This document shows, one piece after another, positions 17,662-26,360 of a stretch of 62,680 nt of DNA. The translations under genes were made by a program, and so were the position numbers. Under the pieces are notes generated by a model. It saw nothing but the letters and a program-made list of their open reading frames with translations, did no database searches and was not told the DNA's origin. Within the stretch, counting starts at the first letter, position 1, and the number at the start of each line of letters is the position of its first letter. The stretch covers positions 1 to 62,680 of the forward strand of contig CANQZG010000022.1 of assembly GCA_947628305.1 (NCBI GenBank), read 5' to 3'. Source of the stretch: an uncultured Muribaculaceae bacterium. Its GTDB lineage: Bacteria; Bacteroidota; Bacteroidia; Bacteroidales; Muribaculaceae.

Positions 17662-17690
17662 AAAAAACGGCCACATTCGTAACCGTTTTT
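17662..17690 (-). terminator. Rho-independent terminator after threonine ammonia-lyase
   Basis: On the minus strand AAAAACGG and CCGTTTTT pair across a 12-nt loop, and the stem ends in a T run. It is about 24 bp beyond the stop codon at 17714 and separates that gene from the efflux operon promoter. Confidence 0.65.
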
Positions 17691-17713
17691 ACTCATTTTA
17701 TGCTTTATTAACG

Positions 17714-18931
17714 TCAATCCTTGACGAGAGTGAAGCCGGCGCGGGTCAATTCGTCGCGCAGACGTGAGATGTGCTCGTTATTGAGCGTCTCGATTTCGAC
17801 CCCGATTATACATGAATTGATTGGCGTGTCGGGCGAGTTGCGCTCATGAATCACCGAGATGATATTGGCCCCGGTGCGGCCTATCACACTGCACACCGCC
17901 GACAGCTGCCCCGGACGGTCGGAAAGGTCGATGCGTAACGTGCAGTTACGCCCGCTCTTGACAAGGCCACGGGTGATTACGCGGCTGAGACTGGTGACAT
18001 CTATATTGCCACCCGAGACGACACACACCACTTTTTTGCCCGCCACGGGCACTTTATTGAACATCGCCGCCGCGACCGACACGGCACCCGCCCCCTCGGC
18101 CACAAGTTTCTGCTGCTCTATCAGCGCGAGAATGGCAGCGGCGATTTCATCCTCGGTCACGGTGACAACCTCGTCGACATATTTCATGCATATATCAAAT
18201 GTGTTCTCTCCTGGCTCTTTCACTGCGATACCATCGGCAATCGTCGATACCGAGTCAAGATGCTTGCGGTGTTGCTCGTGCAATGACTCGGCCATGGATG
18301 GCGCGCCGGCGGCCTGTACGCCATACACCTTTATAGCCGGGTTCAATTGCTTGACCGCGAAAGCGATTCCCGACACAAGACCGCCACCGCCCACAGGTAC
18401 TATGATTGCATCGGCATCGGGCATCTCCTCAAGAATCTCAAGACCGACAGTGCCCTGCCCCGCAATCACAAGAGGGTCGTCAAAGGGATGAATCATGGTG
18501 TAACCATGCTCTTTCTGCAAGTCGAGCGCACGCTGGTAGGCATCGTCATATACACCCGGGACGAGACACACCTCGGCACCGAGGCGTTTCGTCGCCTCTA
18601 TCTTGGAGATAGGCGCACCGGCCGGCAGACATATCAGTGACTTGATGCCGTTGGAGGTCGCACCGAATGCCACCCCCTGGGCATGGTTTCCCGCCGAGCA
18701 TGCGATTACGCCTCGCTCCTTCTCCTCGGGCGTCAGCTGAGAGATTTTGTAATAGGCACCTCGCAGTTTGAACGAACCGGTATATTGCAGATTTTCAGGT
18801 TTAAGATAAATCTCGGCATCAGGGTTCAACTTTGTGACCCCGATAAGGCGGGGATGACGCACCACGTCTTTCAGAACACGGGCGGCGTTATACACCTCGC
18901 TTATTTCAAGTTTCTTTTCCACGGTCAACAA
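17714..18931 (-). CDS. ilvA: Threonine ammonia-lyase with C-terminal ACT domain
   Basis: 405 residues. PLP-dependent deamination of threonine to 2-oxobutanoate, the entry to isoleucine synthesis. The PLP lysine is in SFKLRGAYYK (about residue 57). The phosphate-binding loop is VPVGGGGLVSG, and AGNHAQGVA is the typical asparagine loop. Residues from about 325 (CTLRIDLSDRPGQLSAVC) form one ACT domain. The length and single ACT domain fit the short IlvA/TdcB type rather than the 510-residue E. coli IlvA. No isoleucine genes are adjacent, so a biosynthetic versus catabolic role is open. Confidence 0.92.
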   Translation of the reverse strand: MLTVEKKLEISEVYNAARVLKDVVRHPRLIGVTKLNPDAEIYLKPENLQYTGSFKLRGAYYKISQLTPEEKERGVIACSAGNHAQGVAFGATSNGIKSLICLPAGAPISKIEATKRLGAEVCLVPGVYDDAYQRALDLQKEHGYTMIHPFDDPLVIAGQGTVGLEILEEMPDADAIIVPVGGGGLVSGIAFAVKQLNPAIKVYGVQAAGAPSMAESLHEQHRKHLDSVSTIADGIAVKEPGENTFDICMKYVDEVVTVTEDEIAAAILALIEQQKLVAEGAGAVSVAAAMFNKVPVAGKKVVCVVSGGNIDVTSLSRVITRGLVKSGRNCTLRIDLSDRPGQLSAVCSVIGRTGANIISVIHERNSPDTPINSCIIGVEIETLNNEHISRLRDELTRAGFTLVKD

Positions 18932-18944
18932 GATTTTAACGAGG

Positions 18945-18952
18945 CAAAATTA
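18945..18952 (-). promoter_or_regulatory. -7 box TAATTTTG upstream of ilvA
   Basis: TAATTTTG on the minus strand, 13 bp before the ATG. No TTG is found at the standard distance. Confidence 0.45.
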
Positions 18953-19021
18953 TACATTTTTCCAGTGAACATGACACCCTATCGGCATTTTTTTTCACAA
19001 TAGCTTTACACAAAAAAAGCG

Positions 19022-19477
19022 ATGAACCGTTTTTTAACACTATTTTTCATTTTATCGGCATTCATCGCCGGTTTTTTAATTGGCCGCCATAGCATGTCCT
19101 CCACCGAAACCGTCATCACCGTGAGGGACACCGTGACAGTACCACACCCTGTCGTCAAAGACAGCGTTATCATCCGTTACGTCACGCGCCGCGTGCCGGT
19201 CGTCACAACCGACACAGTCCGCCTGACCGATTCCGTATTTGTCGAACTTCCCGTGACCGCCAAGGAATACCGTGGCGACGGATATTATGCCCGCGTCAGC
19301 GGTTTCGAACCCTCGCTCGACAGCATCGCCTTTGAGTCCACCGCCATCAGCCACATACCTCCGCGACGCCACGCCTCCCGCTGGGGCCTCGGCATCACAG
19401 CCGGGATTGGAGTAACCCCCGACTTACGGCTACAACCGTCCATCACCGTCGGAATCACCTACCGTCTCACCCGATGA
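19022..19477 (+). CDS. Small membrane-anchored DUF6808-like protein
   Basis: 151 residues. An N-terminal helix (FLTLFFILSAFIAGFLIG) is followed by an extended region full of RDTVTVP, KDSVII, TDTVRL and DSVFVELP strands. Next is YRGDGYYARVSGFEPSLDSIAF, and the protein ends in SITVGITYRLTR. This pattern resembles DUF6808-type proteins met in Bacteroides phages and prophages; that is from memory and unchecked. No other phage genes are nearby, so it is an isolated gene. Divergent from ilvA with 90 bp between. Confidence 0.7.
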   Translation: MNRFLTLFFILSAFIAGFLIGRHSMSSTETVITVRDTVTVPHPVVKDSVIIRYVTRRVPVVTTDTVRLTDSVFVELPVTAKEYRGDGYYARVSGFEPSLDSIAFESTAISHIPPRRHASRWGLGITAGIGVTPDLRLQPSITVGITYRLTR

Positions 19478-19490
19478 CAACACAATCAGG

Positions 19491-19643
19491 GAGGGCGTTG
19501 CAGAACTAATGTTTTATGAGAAATCGTAGGGACGCGTCAACGGACGCGTCCGATGGAATTACTGATTGTCTGCTATTTGTAATGTAGGACGCGCACGTTG
19601 GCGCGTCCCTACAATGCCAATATGCGAGTTCTGCAACACCCTC
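19491..19643. repeat. Palindromic intergenic repeat, GTAGGGACGCG family, copy 1
   Basis: About 150 bp with inverted ends GAGGGCGTTGCAGAACT and (minus strand) GAGGGTGTTGCAGAACT. It contains two hairpins built from GGACGCG..CGCGTCC (19529-19551 and 19588-19610), themselves inverted so the outer GTAGGGACGCG blocks pair. A second copy with the same plan is at 28741-28873. It ends about 10 bp from the stop codon of the outer-membrane barrel gene and may also work as a bidirectional terminator. Confidence 0.8.
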
Positions 19644-19652
19644 TCTGCAATT

Positions 19653-20336
19653 TCAGAAGTTCATGCCGATACCGCCGTAAAGGACATCGCGACATTTGTA
19701 TGTGATATGTTGATTAAAATACCCACCCGAATCGCCCATGTCGTATGACACGTAGTTGCTCATCGCCATGTCGTAAGCCACCTTGGCGTAAAACCGTCCG
19801 CCACCGAAGTTATACCGTGCCCCGAAACGCCAACGCCATTTGCAACGGCGGAATATATTGTCATCTTCGACCGTTCCTTTCAATTTGGTATTGTGCTGGA
19901 CGAAATACATGCCGAAAACCGGCCCGGTCTCTACCTCAAGCGACCCTGACGGTGCTTTGAACGACAGGCCGACAGGCAGTACCACCTGCATACCGAATTC
20001 GTTCAAATGATTTGAATCTTCAGGCCGATTTGGCCCCGTCTTCAATTCACGCAAACCGTCATGATTTTCATAATACAGCGACAATGCGGGACGGACCTGC
20101 AATGCGCGGTACAGTTTCAAACGATACGAGCCCTCAAGTTCCAACCCCCAATAGCGCATATAATCTTCAGGATTGGCGTAAAAATCATACCTGACATCCT
20201 TGTCATATCCGCCAACGCCACCGTAAGCATTAACGCCTACCGAAATATTTTTCTCGCCCTGCGGATTCTCCGCTTTCACCGAAAACGCCACGCCCGCAAT
20301 CGCAAAGCACAGCATCAATATTCTACACTTTCTCAT
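19653..20336 (-). CDS. Outer-membrane beta-barrel protein, unknown function
   Basis: About 227 residues. Signal peptide (MRKCRILMLCFAIAGVAFSVKA), then alternating amphipathic strands (ISVGVNAYGGVGGY, LELEGSYRLKLYRALQVRPAL, RWRFGARYNFGGGRFYAKVAYDMA) and a terminal aromatic strand ending GGIGMNF. This fits an 8- to 10-stranded OMP barrel. The open frame extends ten codons further upstream, but those overlap the preceding small lipoprotein gene; Met9 or Met11 of the frame are the sensible starts. It lies 10 bp after the 48-residue lipoprotein gene and is probably cotranscribed with it. Confidence 0.75.
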   Translation of the reverse strand: MRKCRILMLCFAIAGVAFSVKAENPQGEKNISVGVNAYGGVGGYDKDVRYDFYANPEDYMRYWGLELEGSYRLKLYRALQVRPALSLYYENHDGLRELKTGPNRPEDSNHLNEFGMQVVLPVGLSFKAPSGSLEVETGPVFGMYFVQHNTKLKGTVEDDNIFRRCKWRWRFGARYNFGGGRFYAKVAYDMAMSNYVSYDMGDSGGYFNQHITYKCRDVLYGGIGMNF

Positions 20337-20346
20337 CGCCATCTTC

Positions 20347-20493
20347 TTATTTATTGGGTTCTGCAACTAAAATTGATTCAATCACGGCACGATGTGAATC
20401 TCCGTCCATCATCACGGAATCCACCATTTCCTGTTGGGAGCATGCGACAAACATTGATGCGACCCCAATTAAAATCGGCAACTTTGTTCTCAT
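20347..20493 (-). CDS. Small lipoprotein, 48 residues
   Basis: Short frame found by reading the minus strand: MRTKLPILIGVASMFVAC is a complete lipoprotein signal with lipobox FVAC. It is followed by about 30 mostly polar residues, ending VAEPNK and TAA. It is directly upstream of the outer-membrane barrel gene (10 bp to the likely ATG) and downstream of a 35-bp palindrome. No family is recognised. The clean signal, the spacing and the absence of another gene here support it, but the mature part is very short. Confidence 0.6.
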   Translation of the reverse strand: MRTKLPILIGVASMFVACSQQEMVDSVMMDGDSHRAVIESILVAEPNK

Positions 20494-20540
20494 GGTGATT
20501 ATTGTTAATTGTATCGTTGGTTTAATGGTTCGGTTGCAAT

Positions 20541-20575
20541 TTAATATTTTTGCTAAATTTTAGCAAAAATATTAA
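20541..20575. promoter_or_regulatory. 35-bp perfect palindrome upstream of the small lipoprotein gene
   Basis: Arms TTAATATTTTTGCTAAA (20541-20557) and its exact complement (20559-20575) around one central base. Each arm contains TATTTTTG, a -7-like box, facing outward on its own strand. The leftward one would give the lipoprotein-barrel pair a leader of about 70 nt. Perfect symmetry of 17 bp suggests an operator for a dimeric regulator overlapping the promoter. The low GC and lack of a T run make a terminator less likely. Confidence 0.6.
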
Positions 20576-20763
20576 TGTTAATTATCTCTAAAAACACCAC
20601 TACATCGATTGATTCCGTCCAATATAATTAAAACACGCCGTCACCGTCGAAATAGTACGGTCGCGATAAGTCGCGACCTTCCAAAATGATTGCCTTACAT
20701 TCCATCTACACTGTTAAACCTCTCCGAGGTTCGACTGTACCTGATGAAATGTCACGGCAGAAC
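20576..20763. other. Gene-free stretch with two small palindromes
   Basis: No coding frame is convincing here. It holds GGTCGCGA-TAAG-TCGCGACC (20659-20678), an 8-bp perfect hairpin of the REP-like kind, and AACCTC-TCC-GAGGTT (20717-20731). Nothing else is recognised. Confidence 0.5.
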
Positions 20764-20784
20764 TAAAAGCCCCATCTGCGGGGC
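20764..20784 (-). terminator. Rho-independent terminator after the DUF4831 gene
   Basis: On the minus strand GCCCC-GCAGAT-GGGGC followed by TTTT begins one base after the stop codon at 20786. Confidence 0.78.
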
Positions 20785-20785
20785 G

Positions 20786-21880
20786 TTATTTTGTGCCGAG
20801 TTCGAGAATCGCGCCGGTCAGCGGATTATAATGGAGATAGGATGTCTCCTTTTTATTGGTGAACAATGACGGCTCAAGGCCAAAAACGACACCGTACTGC
20901 GCGACCTCGATTGACTCCTTGACGATTGTCTTTCCACCGAATGTCACGACTGCGTTCATCGCTCCCGGTATACAGTAGGCCACACCACCCTTGGGGAACG
21001 TCTTGACCACACCCTTTTCATTGACAGGGAGTTTTCCGCGTTCAGTCACTGTCAGATTAAGATAAACCGGGTCACCTGAAAGGTTGGATGCGTCAACAAG
21101 GCCGTCAACCACCGACAACCGGGCGATTACCACCTTGGCTGCGTCACTGGATGCCTCGGGGGTGAAATTATAGGTCTTCACCTCTGTAGAGGTCGAGGTC
21201 GTTCCAAGGAACATGGCCGTGAGCGCGGCCTCCTGTGCGGCGAGGTTGTCAAGGGCAAGCTGCATGGCCTGTCCATCGGAAGGCATATTCTCGGCCTGAC
21301 CGGCAATGATGTCATTGCGTTGCTGACGAAGCTCATAGATTTTAGTGGCCGCGAGTTCGGCCCGCTTCGCCGATGAATGGCTCTGCAACATCTCCTCTGT
21401 CATGGCCTGGCGTGCGACAGGCTGCTCAAGAATTGTCGGCTTGGCGTCCTCCCCTTTCAATGTAACGGAAGGCATAGAAGGCATCTCATACCCCTCATCG
21501 TTAAGGGCAAGAGGAAAATCCTCGGCGGTCAGCATCATGAATGGCGACGTGCCCGACTTGAACTGTGCCATATATTGCCGTTCCATGTCGGCGACAGCAC
21601 CGGGCACTACCTGCGCTCCGACAAGTTCCCATGTCGTCGACGGGGTCACAATGGGGTCTGTCCCGAGATATTTCTTAGCGTAAAGATAGAACTCACCGGG
21701 AGTCTTTACCGTCTTACGAGCCGACAATGCCACCGTCAACGTTGTCTTGGGGAGAGTGTAAATAAGACCGTACTCATTTGTCTTGTTGGCGGTGAGTTTC
21801 TGTGAAGTCTGCGCCGTCACAGTCATCGAGGTCATAACGGCGACAGCCGTCAATATTAATGTCTTTACCGATATATTCAT
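20786..21880 (-). CDS. DUF4831 family secreted protein
   Basis: 364 residues with signal peptide (MNISVKTLILTAVAVMTSMTVTA). The segment KTPGEFYLYAKKYLGTDPIV and the following YxLxG-like strands resemble DUF4831, a Bacteroidetes family of unknown function; this is recalled, not searched. The middle (about 165-240) is a helical, possibly coiled-coil region (KRAELAATKIYELRQQRNDI). It starts 5 bp after the nnr stop and is cotranscribed with it, but no functional link to NAD(P)HX repair is evident. Confidence 0.8.
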   Translation of the reverse strand: MNISVKTLILTAVAVMTSMTVTAQTSQKLTANKTNEYGLIYTLPKTTLTVALSARKTVKTPGEFYLYAKKYLGTDPIVTPSTTWELVGAQVVPGAVADMERQYMAQFKSGTSPFMMLTAEDFPLALNDEGYEMPSMPSVTLKGEDAKPTILEQPVARQAMTEEMLQSHSSAKRAELAATKIYELRQQRNDIIAGQAENMPSDGQAMQLALDNLAAQEAALTAMFLGTTSTSTEVKTYNFTPEASSDAAKVVIARLSVVDGLVDASNLSGDPVYLNLTVTERGKLPVNEKGVVKTFPKGGVAYCIPGAMNAVVTFGGKTIVKESIEVAQYGVVFGLEPSLFTNKKETSYLHYNPLTGAILELGTK

Positions 21881-21885
21881 TGTTC

Positions 21886-23424
21886 CTAACAGTTATTCAT
21901 GATTGTGTTTATTGCGATGCCGGTGGAATCGGCGATATCCCCGGCCGTGACACCGTATTCACCGTGGCGTTCGGCGGCGATATCCCCCGCCATGCCATGT
22001 ATAAACACAGCTGTCAACGCAGCCAACTCCGAGCGATAACCTTGAGCCATGAGCGATGTCATAATACCCGTGAGGACATCCCCGCTGCCCGGTGTAGCCA
22101 TGGCAGGGCCGCCCGACGAATTAAAGTACACCTTGCCATCGGGGCGTATTGTCGCCGTGTATCGGCCTTTAAGCACCACAATTATATTATATTGACGTGC
22201 TACCTCGACAGCCTTCAGGAAACGACTCTCGGCGGTAGACTCTCCGGAGGGGACTTGTCCGAAAAGGCGGTCGAACTCTCCCGCATGAGGAGTTATAACC
22301 GAATGGTCGGGAAGGCTGTTGAGCAACGCCGGACGACGCGCAATGCAATTAAGGGCATCGGCATCGAGCACCAACGGTACTTTGGAGGTCTTTATTAACG
22401 TTTCAAGGGCCGCCATCGTCTGGTCATGTGTCCCGATTCCGGGACCTGCGCCAACGGCCGTGTAACGACGACCCGCAGGTGCTGTCATATCGGTTATTAT
22501 AATATCATTTTTGTCGGCCTGAAACAGAGCCTCGGGTACGCCGGTCTGCAATACATTGAACCCGCATCTGGGTGAATGTACAGTAATCTTACCGACCCCC
22601 GAACGCAACGCCCCCTTGGCGGCGAGCATCGCCGCGCCCATCATTCCGTAACTGCCGGAATAAAGGACAGCATCACCATAATCGGCCTTGGAGCTGAAAT
22701 TGGGTCGATAGCGCAATACGCGCCTGATGTCATGGGTTTCCACAAGATGGTATTTCGTCGGGGTCGAGCGTATCGCTGTCGCGCTCAAACCGATGTCAAT
22801 CACCTTCCATTCCCCCACCAGTTCAGCATTATCGGGAATGAAGAACGCAAGCCGGGGAAATTGTATGGCGATTGTAAGGGTCGCGTGTATGATATTGCGG
22901 TTGATTGAATGGGGATTCCAGTCTCCGAACATACCTGACGGCACATCAATGGAGACAACCGTAGCACGCGACTCGTTGATATGACGGACAAGGCTCATGA
23001 AGCCGCCCGAAAGTGGCTCACGCAAACCTGAACCGAACAGGCCGTCAATGACAAGATGACCCGGTGTCAACTCCGGGACCGACATCTTGTCGGTCACCTC
23101 GATGAAATTGACATTACCCAAGGACAACAATTCGTCACGACACGCACGACAATCACGCGAAAGGCTGTTGCCCTTGATATTGAAAAGCAACACCTCGGGA
23201 CGGAAACCCTGTTCATAGAGCATCTTGGAGACCGCAAGCGCGTCGGCCCCGTTATTGCCAGGCCCGGCAAAAACCGTCACCGGACGTGACGGACGCCAGC
23301 GTGACAGTATCTCACACGTGACACCCTCGGCCACACGGCCTATAAGTTCACGCGAACTTACGCCCTCCTCGTCGATTGTATAACGGTCAATCGCCCTTAT
23401 GTCCTCGGTTGTGAATATCTTCAT
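21886..23424 (-). CDS. nnr: Bifunctional NAD(P)H-hydrate epimerase / ADP-dependent NAD(P)H-hydrate dehydratase
   Basis: 512 residues. Repairs hydrated NADH and NADPH. The N-terminal YjeF domain (about 1-210) is the epimerase, with FAGPGNNGADALAVSKML and DGLFGSGL. The C-terminal ribokinase-like domain (about 230-512) is the dehydratase, with AVGAGPGIG, VLDADALN, ITPHAGEFDRLFG, VVLKGRYT and the nucleotide loop NSSGGPAMATPGSGDVLTG. The open frame runs 17 codons further upstream, but MKIFTTEDIRAID is the normal N-terminus and the extension overlaps the promoter. First gene of a unit with DUF4831. Confidence 0.94.
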   Translation of the reverse strand: MKIFTTEDIRAIDRYTIDEEGVSSRELIGRVAEGVTCEILSRWRPSRPVTVFAGPGNNGADALAVSKMLYEQGFRPEVLLFNIKGNSLSRDCRACRDELLSLGNVNFIEVTDKMSVPELTPGHLVIDGLFGSGLREPLSGGFMSLVRHINESRATVVSIDVPSGMFGDWNPHSINRNIIHATLTIAIQFPRLAFFIPDNAELVGEWKVIDIGLSATAIRSTPTKYHLVETHDIRRVLRYRPNFSSKADYGDAVLYSGSYGMMGAAMLAAKGALRSGVGKITVHSPRCGFNVLQTGVPEALFQADKNDIIITDMTAPAGRRYTAVGAGPGIGTHDQTMAALETLIKTSKVPLVLDADALNCIARRPALLNSLPDHSVITPHAGEFDRLFGQVPSGESTAESRFLKAVEVARQYNIIVVLKGRYTATIRPDGKVYFNSSGGPAMATPGSGDVLTGIMTSLMAQGYRSELAALTAVFIHGMAGDIAAERHGEYGVTAGDIADSTGIAINTIMNNC

Positions 23425-23449
23425 CAGGAATATAACAAAGTTTACCACG

Positions 23450-23480
23450 CAAAAATACGAATAAGTTGAGAGCAAAGCAA
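23450..23480 (-). promoter_or_regulatory. Promoter 1 of nnr (TTG-N20-TATTTTTG)
   Basis: On the minus strand TTG at 23478-23480 and TATTTTTG at 23450-23457 are 20 bp apart, with the ATG about 26 bp downstream. The 33-bp block containing it is repeated exactly 75 bp upstream. Confidence 0.7.
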
Positions 23481-23524
23481 AATTTATTTTGGCTTTGCCG
23501 AGCGAAAGTATTTAAGACGGAAGT

Positions 23525-23555
23525 CAAAAATACGAATAAGTTGAGAGCAAAGCAA
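23525..23555 (-). promoter_or_regulatory. Promoter 2 of nnr, exact duplicate of promoter 1
   Basis: TTG at 23553-23555 and TATTTTTG at 23525-23532 on the minus strand, again 20 bp apart. The duplicated block is 23452-23484 and 23527-23559. The spacer between copies contains GGCTTTGCCGAGCGAAAGT, part of an extended upstream sequence that I associate with strong Bacteroidales promoters. Confidence 0.62.
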
Positions 23556-23584
23556 AATATGCATCATTTTTAAAATATTTTTTG

Positions 23585-23611
23585 TAGCTTTGCGACACTT
23601 ATGATAAGTGT
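23585..23611 (+). promoter_or_regulatory. -7 box TAGCTTTG with adjacent palindrome, upstream of the secreted glycosidase-like gene
   Basis: TAGCTTTG at 23585-23592 fits TAnnTTTG. The start point would fall in ACACTTA-TGA-TAAGTGT (23595-23611), a perfect 7-bp inverted repeat that could be an operator. No TTG at -33. The leader is about 42 nt. Confidence 0.5.
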
Positions 23612-23637
23612 AGTTTAAACACTTAATTCGCACATCC

Positions 23638-26328
23638 ATGAAAACCAAATTTTTCTTAACACTTTGCTTAGCCATTGCCGGCACAACAGGGATTCCGGCA
23701 CAGACATCCGTCACAACATTCAACGCGGTAAAAGACGCTGACCGCACCCTACTTTTCGACATAAACGCCACAGGCCGGAAACTTCCCATACTGTGGGGAC
23801 TCGATACCGCCTGGCCCAGCGAGGAAAACATACGCCGAGGCGTATCCTATATGGGTTCTGACATCATCAAAGTCGCCCGTGTATCGTTTCAGCCTTGGGA
23901 ATTCATGGCCGAGACAACCGAGTTGCCTCTTGTCTTGGAGAACAATCTGCGTGAACGTCTACGGCTCGTGAGCCTGATAGGCGGTCCCGACAAAGTCAAG
24001 CTGGCACTGAACAATGACGCACCCGATGACAAATACGACCACAAGTATTCAGGTGCGGCGACTGACGAAACCGCATGCCGTGCCTATTGCAACCTCATTT
24101 ACGGCACAATGAAGTCATGCCAGGACAAAGGATGGACTGTCGTATCGGCCTCACCACTCAACGAGCCTGACTATGTATACAACAACCAGGGCAGCAAAGA
24201 TGACTTCCTCGCCATTGCCAGGATGCTCAAGGAATCATATCCGGGGTTCAAGGACGGCAAAGTGCGCATCAGCGGAGGCAACACCCTTAACTGTGACGAG
24301 GCGATGCCATGGTACACCCATCTGTCGGAATATATTGACGAGGGCAACACCCATCAACTCGCGGGCGATTTTGACCATTACGCCGACTTTTTCAAGAAAG
24401 TGCGGGACGACGGCAAATATGCCACAGCCGACGAACTTCACAACGTAATGGAGGCGATGGTGGGAGTCGAATATGGCATGCAGACCGGAATCTGGTGGGG
24501 CACAGCCGAACTGGCACGCGGAGAGTTCTGCAAAGCCAGCGATGGAGAACGCCTCGCATACGCCGAAAACCGCCCTGCCTGGACAGCGGCATCGGTCTAC
24601 CGCGCCCCCGACGGGAAAATACAGGCATTCTGTGGCTCATCCGAACGACAGGCGACAGCATCTAACTTCAGATTTGTATCAACAGCACGTGATGTTTTCT
24701 TCTACGGTCACGGCCCGTGCAGGGAATATGTCGTAGACCTCCCCGGAGGAAACGGTTATCAACAGGGACAGACCAACGCCGAATGCGTCGTTGACATCAC
24801 GTGGGGAGAGGACATACGCCCTGTAATCAACGGTGAATACATCCTGATGAACGCCTACAGTAAGAAAGTGCTGACAGCCGACGGCGAACTTGTCAATTTC
24901 GCATCGATTATCCAAAAAACCACAGATGGTTCAAAAGGACAACTCTGGGAGGTCAAGCCCGCACCTATCACAATAGGCGGCGATTTCAGTTATTATACCG
25001 TAAAACTCGCCGAAAACCCCGATATGAAACTTGACGTCAACAACTGGTCTCTCGAGGACGGAGGAGGAATCATTCTCTACAACGGAGGACTCGGCAACAA
25101 TGAACAATGGCGTCTCAGGTATGAGGGCGACGGCTATTTCAGCATCTCAAGCCGACACAGCAACCTATGTCTCGAGGTCTCGGAGGAAAGCACGGCCGAC
25201 GGGGTGAAGATATTACAGGCGACACGCAATGGCTCACCACGCCAATTGTGGCGTCTCCTTCCGGTCGATGCTCAATGCGAGACCGACGCCCCCGACGCCC
25301 CGTCGGCACTGACGGCCACCGGGCAATCGGCCTCGATTAGGCTTGAATGGAACGCGAGTCCATCGGCCGACGTGGCAGGATACACAGTGCTCCGCGCCGA
25401 AAAAGGGAACGAGGAGTTCAACACCGTAGGCCGTGGCATAACAGGGACATCGTTCATCGACAATTCCGTCACGCAAGGCGTAGAATACTCTTATAAGGTA
25501 AAGGCCGTTGACCGTTCACTGAACACATCGGCCACAACAACCACCGTGACCGCATCCACCAACGGAGACAACGCCCTAATCGCCCATTACAAGATGGATG
25601 ATAATCTACTCGACGAGACCGAAAACGCATTCCACGGCAGCACAACCGCCTCGCTGGCCTATTTCGCCGCCCATGACGGGAAAGGCGTTAGAACACGCAC
25701 CAAAGAAGCGGTACAGCTGCCCTACCAGGTCGCAAACCTACGCGACATGACCGTCGCAACATGGGTGAGATGCCAGGACAACACCGACGGAATCAGAGTC
25801 TTCGACTTCGGCAACAGCGAAGAACAGCACCTCTATCTGTCACCCAACGAAGGAGGAGTAATGAAATTTGCAATCAAGGACGGCGCGGAGCAGAGCATAT
25901 CATCCAATACCTCCATGCCGACCAAAACCTGGAACCACATCGCGGTAACGCTCAATGACAACGGCGCGGTCATGTATCTCAACGGACAGAAAGTGGCCGA
26001 AGGCAATATCAGCATACGTCCCGCCGACTTCATGCCCGTCCTGAACTACATCGGTCGAGGGCAGTCAACCTCAATTCCTTATCTATTCGGTGCAATCGAT
26101 GATTTCCGTGTCTACAACCACGCATTAAACGACGGTGAGATAAACGCGGTAATGAACGGTTCATCAGACATACACGAATTAACGACAACATCATCGCCTA
26201 TAATCTCCACCGAATATTACAATCTCAACGGAGCGAGAATAAATTCACCGCAGCAAGGTGTCTACATCGTGCGGGAGATTCACGCCGACGGCAGCGTCAC
26301 GACCGGCAAAAAAGTCGTTATTCCATAA
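23638..26328 (+). CDS. Secreted multidomain glycoside-hydrolase-like protein with ricin, Fn3 and LamG modules
   Basis: 896 residues. After the signal peptide ([21 protein letters not shown]) comes a domain of about 370 residues resembling clan [14 protein letters not shown] (about 170-180) looks like the acid/base Asn-Glu-Pro, and [15 protein letters not shown] (about 275-290) may hold the nucleophile Glu. A ricin-type beta-trefoil follows (about 395-540, repeated QLWEVKP/QWRLRYE/QLWRLLP). Then come a fibronectin III domain (about 550-640), a LamG-like domain (about 645-820, [19 protein letters not shown]) and a C-terminal tail ([19 protein letters not shown]). It probably cleaves a complex host or plant glycan outside the cell; the family and substrate are not identified. 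It stands alone, with no SusCD next to it. Confidence 0.78.
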   Translation: MKTKFFLTLCLAIAGTTGIPAQTSVTTFNAVKDADRTLLFDINATGRKLPILWGLDTAWPSEENIRRGVSYMGSDIIKVARVSFQPWEFMAETTELPLVLENNLRERLRLVSLIGGPDKVKLALNNDAPDDKYDHKYSGAATDETACRAYCNLIYGTMKSCQDKGWTVVSASPLNEPDYVYNNQGSKDDFLAIARMLKESYPGFKDGKVRISGGNTLNCDEAMPWYTHLSEYIDEGNTHQLAGDFDHYADFFKKVRDDGKYATADELHNVMEAMVGVEYGMQTGIWWGTAELARGEFCKASDGERLAYAENRPAWTAASVYRAPDGKIQAFCGSSERQATASNFRFVSTARDVFFYGHGPCREYVVDLPGGNGYQQGQTNAECVVDITWGEDIRPVINGEYILMNAYSKKVLTADGELVNFASIIQKTTDGSKGQLWEVKPAPITIGGDFSYYTVKLAENPDMKLDVNNWSLEDGGGIILYNGGLGNNEQWRLRYEGDGYFSISSRHSNLCLEVSEESTADGVKILQATRNGSPRQLWRLLPVDAQCETDAPDAPSALTATGQSASIRLEWNASPSADVAGYTVLRAEKGNEEFNTVGRGITGTSFIDNSVTQGVEYSYKVKAVDRSLNTSATTTTVTASTNGDNALIAHYKMDDNLLDETENAFHGSTTASLAYFAAHDGKGVRTRTKEAVQLPYQVANLRDMTVATWVRCQDNTDGIRVFDFGNSEEQHLYLSPNEGGVMKFAIKDGAEQSISSNTSMPTKTWNHIAVTLNDNGAVMYLNGQKVAEGNISIRPADFMPVLNYIGRGQSTSIPYLFGAIDDFRVYNHALNDGEINAVMNGSSDIHELTTTSSPIISTEYYNLNGARINSPQQGVYIVREIHADGSVTTGKKVVIP

Positions 26329-26336
26329 ATAATGCG

Positions 26337-26359
26337 TACTTTTGCCGAAAAGTTTCGGC
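26337..26359 (+). promoter_or_regulatory. -7 box TACTTTTG and GCCGAAA palindrome directly before bioA
   Basis: TACTTTTG at 26337-26344 is followed at once by GCCGAAA-AG-TTTCGGC (26344-26359), a perfect 7-bp inverted repeat that ends one base before the bioA ATG. The start point should fall inside the repeat, so it could act as an operator or, partly, in the very short leader. Confidence 0.55.
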
Positions 26360-26360
26360 T

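Noticed and set aside
19022-19477. Prophage remnant marked by the DUF6808-like gene
   Set aside because: No capsid, tail, lysis or integrase genes within 10 kb on either side; a single similar gene is not enough.
26329-26360. Biotin riboswitch upstream of bioA
   Set aside because: The leader is at most about a dozen bases, too short for an RNA aptamer, and no biotin riboswitch class is established. A DNA operator is the better reading.
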